Of a DNA stretch of 7,013 nucleotides, positions 1-4,542 are shown piece by piece. Numbering within the stretch: the first letter of the stretch is position 1; each line of letters starts with the position of its first letter. The notes beneath the pieces are model-generated. The model ran no database searches and was not told where the DNA came from. It saw only the letters and a list, made by a program, of their open reading frames with translations. A program made the position numbers and the translations under genes. The DNA comes from Anaerolineae bacterium (GTDB lineage Bacteria > Chloroflexota > Anaerolineae > Anaerolineales > Villigracilaceae), in the NCBI GenBank assembly GCA_003158885.1, contig PMLN01000258.1:1-7013 (forward strand), read 5' to 3'.

Positions 1-148
1 CATAATTCATACTTCATAATTCATCCTTCATCCTTGATCGAATCCCCGTTCATCCTCCATGAACCATTCACCATGAACCATGATCCATCAACCATTCCCC
101 ATTCCCAATTCTCCTTCATCCTTCCGCCTTCATACTTTACCATCCCCC
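1..148. repeat. Degenerate heptanucleotide tandem repeat array, copy 1
   Basis: The sequence reads in seven-base units, mostly of the form CATNNNN: cataatt, catactt, cataatt, catcctt, catcctt (1-35), a 15-base interruption, then catcctc, catgaac, cattcac, catgaac, catgatc, catcaac, cattccc, cattccc (51-106), followed by decayed units to about 148. No open reading frame of interest crosses it. Bases 121-150 recur with one mismatch at 1504-1533. Seven-base-period intergenic repeats are known in filamentous cyanobacteria; assigning this array to a comparable class is inference. The array starts at or before the window edge. Confidence 0.85.
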
Positions 149-158
149 ATATTCCGTA

Positions 159-203
159 TTTACCTTGAAAATCCCGCAGCAAAAGCACGATTTTCAAGGT
201 AAA
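159..203. promoter_or_regulatory. Perfect 15-bp inverted repeat upstream of DUF4143 ATPase (candidate operator or hairpin)
   Basis: TTTACCTTGAAAATC at 159-173 is the exact reverse complement of GATTTTCAAGGTAAA at 189-203, with a 15-base spacer. The right arm ends 8 bases before the ATG at 212. TAAAAT at 200-205 overlaps the right arm; read as a -10 box it would place transcription start at about 212, the A of the start codon, so the mRNA could be leaderless. There is no T-run after the repeat, which argues against a terminator. A binding site for an autoregulator, or for the ATPase itself, is an inference; a cruciform or RNA hairpin is also possible. Confidence 0.6.
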
Positions 204-211
204 ATAGGGGC

Positions 212-1363
212 ATGCTAGAGAGAACTCGCCTGCTTTGGGAAGTCAATGCGGCCTTAGAACGGAGCCGCGTGGTTGCACTTATCGGTCCACGCCAGTGTGG
301 AAAGACAACCTTGGCGCGGGAGATTGTCCCGCCCGATTCCTCCAATTATTTCGATTTGGAAAATCCGGTCAGCCTGGCGCGCTTGGAAGAACCCATGACT
401 GCTCTTCAAGGATTGCGCGGAACGGTTGTCATTGACGAGATTCAGCGCCGGCCTGATCTATTCCCCATCCTGCGCGTCTTGGCCGACCGTGAGCCGCTGC
501 CTGCGCGGTTTTTGATCCTGGGCAGCGCCTCCCCCGCGCTGCTGCGACAATCATCCGAGTCGCTGGCGGGCCGGATTACGATCATTCAGATGAGCGGTTT
601 TAGTTTAAGCGAGGTGGGAGTTGAAAACCAAAATCAGCATTGGCTGCGCGGCGGCTTCCCGCGTTCGTTCTTGGCGGACACGGATCAAGCCAGCCTGGAA
701 TGGCGCAAGGACTTTGTAGCCACTTTTCTCGAGCGCGATGTGCCGCAATTTGGCGTAAAGATCCCGTCCACCAGCCTGTTCCGTTTTTGGAGTGTGCTGG
801 CTCATTATCATGGCCAGGTTTGGAATGCCGCCGAAGCGGCGCGCACGTTGAACATCAACGAATCCACGGCTCGTCGTTATGTTGATTTGCTGCAAGACCT
901 GTTCATGATCCGCCAACTGCAGCCGTGGCATTCCAATCTTGGCAAGCGGCAAGTCAAATCCCCGAAAATCTATTTTAGAGATACAGGCTTGTTGCACTAT
1001 CTGTCGGGGATCAAGTCGGAAGGTGAGCTGAATTTACATCCCAAATTGGGCGCTTCGTGGGAAGGATATGCCATCGAAGAAATCATCAAGTCCACGCGGC
1101 CGGATGCGGTTTATTTCTGGGCAACTCACGGCGGCGCTGAACTGGATTTGCTTCTAATCAAAGATGCCAAACGCATCGGGATCGAATGTAAGCGCATGGA
1201 TGCGCCAAAGATAACTCCCTCCATGCGAACGGCAATGACGGATTTGAAGCTGGACAAGCTGGTTGTCGTATATCCGGGCGCGCAGCCTTATTCACTCGCT
1301 GATGGAATCAGCGTTTTGCCGTTGACGAAGGCCGTTACAGATCCGCAAGATTTGATTGATTGA
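212..1363 (+). CDS. AAA-type ATPase with DUF4143 C-terminal domain
   Basis: A 383-residue protein of the widespread family of AAA ATPases (AAA_14-like) joined to DUF4143. Its length is typical. Visible in order: Walker A GPRQCGKT at 25-32; Walker B TVVIDEIQ at 71-78; a sensor-like strand ending LILGSAS near 101-107; a winged-helix-like stretch at about 204-240 (AAEAARTLNINESTARRYVDLL); and a C-terminal GAELDLLLI...IECK (308-327), which fits a PD-(D/E)XK nuclease-like core with D312, E325 and K327. The biochemical role of the family is unsettled; members are often multi-copy and patchily distributed, suggesting accessory or selfish genes. The ATG at 212 gives the usual short lead-in to the P-loop. 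AGGGG at 206-210 is only one base from the ATG, too close for a normal Shine-Dalgarno. The gene lies between two related heptamer arrays and is not linked functionally to its neighbours. Confidence 0.9.
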   Translation: MLERTRLLWEVNAALERSRVVALIGPRQCGKTTLAREIVPPDSSNYFDLENPVSLARLEEPMTALQGLRGTVVIDEIQRRPDLFPILRVLADREPLPARFLILGSASPALLRQSSESLAGRITIIQMSGFSLSEVGVENQNQHWLRGGFPRSFLADTDQASLEWRKDFVATFLERDVPQFGVKIPSTSLFRFWSVLAHYHGQVWNAAEAARTLNINESTARRYVDLLQDLFMIRQLQPWHSNLGKRQVKSPKIYFRDTGLLHYLSGIKSEGELNLHPKLGASWEGYAIEEIIKSTRPDAVYFWATHGGAELDLLLIKDAKRIGIECKRMDAPKITPSMRTAMTDLKLDKLVVVYPGAQPYSLADGISVLPLTKAVTDPQDLID

Positions 1364-1386
1364 TCGTATATAATCACCACCTTCCG

Positions 1387-1419
1387 AGACCCTAAGGGTT
1401 TTGGAAACCCTTAGGGTCT
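1387..1419. repeat. Long perfect hairpin with CCCTAAGGG core; possible dispersed element or bidirectional terminator
   Basis: AGACCCTAAGGGTTT at 1387-1401 pairs perfectly with AAACCCTTAGGGTCT at 1405-1419 around a TGG loop, a 15-bp stem. It begins 23 bases after the stop codon of the DUF4143 ATPase. The tail after the stem is only TTG, so it is not a classic intrinsic terminator, though it may still help end transcription. Its short, near-symmetric form resembles dispersed REP-like palindromes; a count of copies in the genome would decide. Confidence 0.75.
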
Positions 1420-1492
1420 TTGAGATTGGAACGCGACATCTCCCGCCGGGGACGGCGGTTTGAGCGATGAGGTTGAAACTCACAGCGGCTTT

Positions 1493-1548
1493 CATACTTC
1501 ATTCTTCCGCCTTCATACTTCACCATCCCCCATTCCCCATTTCCTTCC
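1493..1548. repeat. Degenerate heptanucleotide tandem repeat array, copy 2
   Basis: This reads in seven-base units: catactt, cattctt, ccgcctt, catactt, caccatc, ccccatt, ccccatt, tccttcc. Bases 1504-1533 match 121-150 at 29 of 30 positions in the same orientation, so the two arrays form a direct repeat around the DUF4143 gene. Within the gene-free stretch 1364-1809, I see nothing recognisable in about 1420-1492 (only a weak 5-bp GC stem at 1443-1458) or in 1549-1650. Confidence 0.8.
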
Positions 1549-1650
1549 CAAATTCTCGCATTTGCTTTAGAATCCTATCTGTTGGGGAACCCTTCATCTT
1601 GTAGTAGATCAGGATATTCGTTCCTCAAGATTTTTTACTCAAAAATGCGG

Positions 1651-1679
1651 TTGACACGGATGTGTCCTGCCGTTATAAT
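1651..1679 (+). promoter_or_regulatory. Consensus sigma-70 promoter for the rplU-rpmA-rpmE operon
   Basis: TTGACA at 1651-1656 and TATAAT at 1674-1679 are both perfect hexamers with an optimal 17-base spacer. Transcription would start near 1683-1687, giving a leader of about 125 bases before the L21 start. Such an exact match suits the strong, growth-linked expression expected of ribosomal protein genes. Confidence 0.9.
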
Positions 1680-1690
1680 ATCGCCCGCTT

Positions 1691-1719
1691 CTGCCCTGGC
1701 AGTGGATTTGCCGGGGCGG
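1691..1719 (+). promoter_or_regulatory. Hairpin in the L21 mRNA leader
   Basis: GCCCTGGCA at 1693-1701 pairs with TGCCGGGGC at 1709-1717 (nine pairs, one of them G-U) around a seven-base loop. The stem can be extended by two pairs to 1691-1719. It sits within the first bases of the predicted transcript and has no T-run, so it is not a terminator. Ribosomal protein leaders often carry structures bound by one of the encoded proteins; whether this one does is unknown, and I cannot match it to a named leader family. Confidence 0.5.
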
Positions 1720-1809
1720 TTGCTTGATAACCCAGCTTCCCCGTACACTGGCGAAGGTTTTTTCCAAGAACCCGCGAGCAACCCGGTGAAGTGAATGACT
1801 GGAGAAAAT

Positions 1810-2343
1810 ATGAGATACGCAATTGTGGAAAGCGGCGGCAAACAATATCGCGCCGTCGAAGGAAAGCCGATCGAAGTGGACCGCCTGCCCGATCAGGCAG
1901 GCGCCAAGCTGGACCTGAAGACGCTGTTGATGGCCGATGGCGAGGATGTGATGGTTGGGACCCCGACCGTCAGCGGCATCGAAGTCAAAGCGACGGTGGT
2001 GGATCACTTCCGCGGCGAAAAAATCTTCCGTTTCAAATATGCACCCAAAAAGCGCATTCGCGTGCGCGGCGGCCACCGCCAGCAATATACCCGGCTGATG
2101 GTGGATTTCATCGGCAAGCCCGGCGAGACACGTGTCATCGAAAAACCGGAGCCGAAGCCTGTGGTGGTCGAAGAGAAGGCTGTAGAGGCCGAGCCGGAAC
2201 CCAAGGCTGAAAAGGCCGAGCCGAAACCCAAGGCTGAAAAGCCCGCTGCCGCACCGGCGAAAGAAGCGGCTGCCAAGAAAGCCGGGAAACCCCAAAAGGC
2301 GCCGGCCAAAAAATCCTCGACTCCCAAAAAGTCGAGCAAGTAA
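1810..2343 (+). CDS. rplU: 50S ribosomal protein L21 with long Lys/Pro/Glu/Ala C-terminal tail
   Basis: L21 binds 23S rRNA in the large subunit. The first ~100 residues are a complete L21 (MRYAIVESGGKQYRAVEG start; HFRGEKIFRFKYAPKKRIRVRGGHRQQYT core; F-I-G-K-P near the end). The start at 1810 is preferred because GGAGA at 1801-1805 lies five bases upstream and the protein then begins as L21 proteins normally do; the in-frame ATG at 1795 adds five residues and has no Shine-Dalgarno. The protein is 177 residues against about 100-105 for most L21 proteins. The extra ~70 residues are low complexity: first Pro/Glu/Lys (EPEPKAEKAEPKPKAEK), then Lys/Ala/Ser, histone H1-like and strongly basic at the end. 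A 27-base tandem duplication lies inside the tail (2188-2241). It is first in an operon with L27, 14 bases apart. Confidence 0.95.
   Translation: MRYAIVESGGKQYRAVEGKPIEVDRLPDQAGAKLDLKTLLMADGEDVMVGTPTVSGIEVKATVVDHFRGEKIFRFKYAPKKRIRVRGGHRQQYTRLMVDFIGKPGETRVIEKPEPKPVVVEEKAVEAEPEPKAEKAEPKPKAEKPAAAPAKEAAAKKAGKPQKAPAKKSSTPKKSSK
2188..2241 (+). repeat. 27-base tandem duplication inside the L21 tail
   Basis: Bases 2188-2214 and 2215-2241 are identical except for one G-to-A change. They encode AEPEPKAEK and AEPKPKAEK, so the change swaps Glu for Lys. The repeat length is a multiple of three and keeps the frame. This looks like a recent slippage or unequal-exchange event that lengthened the disordered tail. 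Confidence 0.9.
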
Positions 2344-2357
2344 AGTGAGAGGTAGAA

Positions 2358-2648
2358 ATGGCTCATAAAAAAGGCGGCGCTTCCAGCCGCAACGGACGCG
2401 ACTCAAACGGCCAGCGCTTAGGCGTCAAGCGTTACGGTGGTCAATTTGTTTTGTCCGGCAATATTTTGATCCGCCAACGCGGCACCAAGATCAAACCCGG
2501 CCTGAACGTGGATGCCGGCAAGGATGATACCTTGTTCGCCACGATGGACGGCGTGGTGATGTTCGACGTGGTGCGCGGCCGCAAACGCGTCAACGTGATG
2601 CCAGTACCAGTGGCAGTACCAGTACCAGTGGCAGAGGCAGAGGCATAA
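2358..2648 (+). CDS. rpmA: 50S ribosomal protein L27
   Basis: L27 reaches the peptidyl-transferase centre with its N-terminus. The protein starts MAHKKGGASSRNGRDS, without the cleaved leader peptide seen in Firmicutes, and continues with the family core (RLGVKRYGGQFVLSGNILIRQRGT, then GLNVDAGKDDTLFA). GAGAGG at 2347-2352 sits five bases before the ATG. At 96 residues it is slightly longer than usual: after RKRVNVMP the last ~15 residues are a Val/Pro then Ala/Glu tail (VPVAVPVPVAEAEA) encoded by a hexanucleotide repeat. The stop codon is one base from the L31 start, so the two are very likely translationally coupled. Confidence 0.96.
   Translation: MAHKKGGASSRNGRDSNGQRLGVKRYGGQFVLSGNILIRQRGTKIKPGLNVDAGKDDTLFATMDGVVMFDVVRGRKRVNVMPVPVAVPVPVAEAEA
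2601..2645 (+). repeat. Hexanucleotide microsatellite at the 3' end of rpmA
   Basis: Seven six-base units in reading frame: ccagta, ccagtg, gcagta, ccagta, ccagtg, gcagag, gcagag, then gca before the TAA stop. Each unit encodes two residues (Pro-Val, Ala-Val or Ala-Glu). The last units also supply the GAGG at 2640-2643 that serves as Shine-Dalgarno for L31, six bases before its ATG. Confidence 0.9.
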
Positions 2649-2649
2649 C

Positions 2650-3126
2650 ATGAAAGCCGAAATTCATCCGAAATTTTATACCGACGCCAAAGTGGTGTGT
2701 GCCTCCTGCGGCACCACCTGGACAACGGGTTCCACTAAAAAGGAACTGCGCGTCGACATTTGCTCGAACTGCCATCCGTTCTTCAGCGGCGAGTACCAGC
2801 GCATCGTTGACATCGAAGGCCAGGTGGATCGCTTCTATAAGAAACTATCCGCCCGCCAGACCTATGTGGATACCAAGAAGGCGCGCGATGCCGCCAGGAA
2901 ATCCCCCGAGCGGCCGATCGCCGAACTTGGGCTGACGACGCGTGCCACCGAGGCCCTCACCAAAGCCGGCATCGTCGAAGTCAACCAGTTCCTGAGGAAA
3001 CTTAACGAAGGCGAAGCGACTGTGCTGGCCATCGAAGGTTTCGGCCAGAAGTCCCTGATTGACGCCAAGAAGAAACTGCGCGGCTTGGGCTATGAACTGC
3101 CCGAAGCCTCCGTAGCCGATGCGTAG
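2650..3126 (+). CDS. rpmE: 50S ribosomal protein L31 fused to an RNA polymerase alpha-CTD-like domain
   Basis: Residues 1-67 are a complete zinc-ribbon L31: MKAEIHPKFY start, C17/C20 and C38/C41 as ligands, TKKELRVDICSNCHPFFSG, and VDRFYKK at the end. L31 proteins are usually 65-90 residues; this one has 158. After a charged linker (68-87), residues 88-151 closely resemble the C-terminal domain of RNA polymerase alpha: RPIAELGLTTRATEALTKAGI, then a helix, then FGQKSLIDAKKKLRGLGYEL. Aligned by eye with the E. coli domain, residues known there to contact DNA are kept at R98 (R265), G132 (G296), K134 (K298) and S135 (S299); E302 is D138 and N268 is E101. GAGG at 2640-2643 gives the ribosome site. 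It is the last gene before the terminator at 3160-3190. A generic helix-hairpin-helix fold is the alternative reading of the C-terminus. Confidence 0.93.
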   Translation: MKAEIHPKFYTDAKVVCASCGTTWTTGSTKKELRVDICSNCHPFFSGEYQRIVDIEGQVDRFYKKLSARQTYVDTKKARDAARKSPERPIAELGLTTRATEALTKAGIVEVNQFLRKLNEGEATVLAIEGFGQKSLIDAKKKLRGLGYELPEASVADA

Positions 3127-3159
3127 GATTTGCAGAAGAACTATTATCAGGTAAACTTG

Positions 3160-3190
3160 ACAGGCAGATACGAAAGTGTCTGCCTGTTTT
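3160..3190 (+). terminator. Intrinsic terminator of the rplU-rpmA-rpmE operon
   Basis: ACAGGCAGATAC at 3160-3171 pairs with GTGTCTGCCTGT at 3176-3187 (12 pairs, one G-U) around a GAAA tetraloop closed by C-G, followed by TTT (the T-run including the last stem base is four). It lies 33 bases after the L31 stop codon. Confidence 0.9.
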
Positions 3191-3195
3191 CATAA

Positions 3196-3250
3196 TACCC
3201 CGCTCCCATCCTGCTCCGTATTCCAAAAGAAAATAGGGGAGGTGGGGGTA
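3196..3250 (+). promoter_or_regulatory. Possible stem-loop in the tdk leader
   Basis: TACCCC at 3196-3201 can pair with GGGGTA at 3245-3250, and inside it CTCCC at 3203-3207 with GGGAG at 3237-3241. The outer stem ends right against the tdk Shine-Dalgarno (3251-3255), so it could modulate ribosome access. It may equally be a chance product of a C-rich and a G-rich stretch. I see no convincing promoter for tdk in 3127-3260. Confidence 0.3.
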
Positions 3251-3260
3251 AGGAGAATGT

Positions 3261-3830
3261 ATGCGCCATACTCACGGCTCGATCGAAGTGATCTGCGGTT
3301 CGATGTTCAGCGGAAAGACGGACGAGTTGATCCGGCGCCTGATACGGGCCAGGATCGCCAAACAGAAAGTGCAGGTTTTCAAGCCGGCCATTGACGTGCG
3401 TTACGCGGTGGAGAAGGTCACCTCGCACATGGGCACGAATTTCGAGGCCATGCCGGTTGAAAAGGCGGCGGAGATCCGCAGCAAGCTTGAAAAAGATACC
3501 ACCGTGGTGGGCATTGACGAGGCGCAATTCATGGACCCCGAGGTGGTGAGTATTGCGGTGGAACTGGCAGAACGCGGCGTCCGCGTGCTGGTGGCCGGGC
3601 TGGATATGGATTTTCGCGGCGAGCCGTTCGGCCCGATGCCGGTATTGATGTCCAAGGCCGAGCGCGTGGATAAATTACATGCCATTTGCATGGTGTGCGG
3701 CGATGAGGCTTCACGCACGCAAAGGCTTGTCAACGGCAAGCCGGCGCGCTATGATGATCCCGTCGTGATCGTAGGCGCCTCTGAAATGTATGAGGCGCGC
3801 TGCCGCATTCATCATGAAGTGCCAAGATAG
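3261..3830 (+). CDS. tdk: Thymidine kinase (type II)
   Basis: Phosphorylates thymidine to dTMP with ATP in the cytosolic pyrimidine salvage pathway. The 189-residue protein has the usual length and all landmarks: P-loop GSMFSGKT (13-20), the DEAQF segment with Walker B D86 and probable catalytic base E87, GLDMDFRGEPFG (113-124), a zinc site made of C143/C146 and C181/H184, and the C-terminal YEARCRIHH. AGGAG at 3251-3255 lies five bases before the ATG, fixing the start. It follows rpmE across a terminator; rpmE-tdk adjacency is also found in Bacillus. Its stop codon's last base is the first base of the nonamer array. Confidence 0.97.
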   Translation: MRHTHGSIEVICGSMFSGKTDELIRRLIRARIAKQKVQVFKPAIDVRYAVEKVTSHMGTNFEAMPVEKAAEIRSKLEKDTTVVGIDEAQFMDPEVVSIAVELAERGVRVLVAGLDMDFRGEPFGPMPVLMSKAERVDKLHAICMVCGDEASRTQRLVNGKPARYDDPVVIVGASEMYEARCRIHHEVPR

Positions 3831-3972
3831 TCTAACAGGTCTAAAAAGTCTAAAAAGTCTGAAAAGTCTAACAAGTCGCTGGAATTACCATTTTGGATGA
3901 CGAGACTAATAAGACCTTTAAGACTTGTGAGACGACCTGTAAGACCTATGAGACTTGTAAGACTTGTGAGAC
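3830..3972. repeat. Inverted nonanucleotide repeat array filling the tdk-hpt gap
   Basis: The left arm (3830-3877) is five nine-base units of type GTCTNANAR: gtctaacag, gtctaaaaa, gtctaaaaa, gtctgaaaa, gtctaacaa, plus gtc. After 24 unrelated bases, the right arm (3902-3972) is the same family in reverse: gagactaat, aagaccttt, aagacttgt, gagac-gacctgt (three extra bases), aagacctat, gagacttgt, aagacttgt, gagac. Read on the other strand these are GTCTCACAA, GTCTTACAA and so on. The arms are complementary and could form a long imperfect hairpin in mRNA or a cruciform in DNA. The array starts on the last base of the tdk stop and ends on the base before the hpt ATG. It is not CRISPR: the units are too short and there are no spacers. 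Confidence 0.9.
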
Positions 3973-4536
3973 ATGAAAATGCAAGACTACAAAGAAGTAT
4001 TGTCTGAAATCTTGATTGACGAAAAGACCCTGCAAGCTCGCATCGCGGAACTGGGCGCGGAGATCAGCCGCGACTACGAAGGCCGCGACCTGATCCTGAT
4101 CTGCATCCTAAAGGGCGGCATGATCTTCCTGGTGGACCTGATGCGGCATATCACCATCCCGCACATGATGGACTTCATGGCGGTTTCCTCCTACGGAAAG
4201 GGTGCGCGCGAATCCGGTGGAAGTGTGCGGGTGACCCACGACCTGCAAACCGACATACACGGCAAGGATGTGCTGCTGGTGGAGGATATTGTGGATAGCG
4301 GCAATACGATCGCTTCGATGCTCGAATTCCTGCAAACACGCCAGCCGCGCTCGCTCGAAGTCTGCACCCTGCTCGATAAGGAAGAACGGCGCGAGGCCGT
4401 GGTGCCGATCCATTATCGCGGCTTCCGCATCCCGAACAAGTTCGTCTTTGGATACGGCCTCGACCTCGATGAGTATTATCGCAACCTGCCTTTCGTGGGG
4501 GTGGTAGACCTGAATAAGTACAAGCCGCCCGCCTAA
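3973..4536 (+). CDS. hpt: Hypoxanthine (guanine) phosphoribosyltransferase
   Basis: Makes IMP (and usually GMP) from the free purine and PRPP in purine salvage. Landmarks in the 187-residue protein: LKGG (46-49), the flexible-loop SSYG (72-75), the PRPP-binding VEDIVDSGNT (103-112), and the purine-binding NKFVFGYGLDLDEYYRNLPFVG (155-176), all standard for the HPT family. The length is normal. The start is either 3973 or the second ATG at 3979. Neither has a good Shine-Dalgarno because the upstream bases belong to the repeat array; GTGAG at 3966-3970 is better spaced for 3979. It is followed six bases later by the nucleotidyltransferase gene. Confidence 0.96.
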   Translation: MKMQDYKEVLSEILIDEKTLQARIAELGAEISRDYEGRDLILICILKGGMIFLVDLMRHITIPHMMDFMAVSSYGKGARESGGSVRVTHDLQTDIHGKDVLLVEDIVDSGNTIASMLEFLQTRQPRSLEVCTLLDKEERREAVVPIHYRGFRIPNKFVFGYGLDLDEYYRNLPFVGVVDLNKYKPPA

Positions 4537-4542
4537 GCCCGC

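Noticed and set aside
605..997. 130-residue open frame on the - strand inside the DUF4143 ATPase gene
   Set aside because: Antisense of a confidently identified gene, with no domain signature.
1568..1573. TAGAAT as a second -10 box upstream of L21
   Set aside because: No supporting -35 element 16-18 bases upstream; the perfect promoter at 1651-1679 explains the operon.
1582..1794. 70-residue open frame upstream of L21
   Set aside because: It spans the consensus promoter and leader hairpin and resembles no protein family.
1795..1809. Earlier ATG for L21 adding MTGEN
   Set aside because: The GGAGA Shine-Dalgarno lies within this stretch and is correctly spaced for the ATG at 1810, which also gives the normal L21 N-terminus.
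1639..2406. 255-residue open frame on the - strand across the L21 gene
   Set aside because: It is the antisense of L21; its composition (Phe/Leu/Gly/Arg repeats) mirrors the Lys/Glu/Pro tail codons, and it has no recognisable domain.
3157..3162. TTGACA as a -35 box for tdk
   Set aside because: No -10 hexamer at a workable distance (CATAAT at 3191 is 28 bases away), and the bases are part of the terminator stem.
3830..3972. CRISPR-like array
   Set aside because: Nine-base units directly abut one another with no unique spacers, and the array inverts at its centre.
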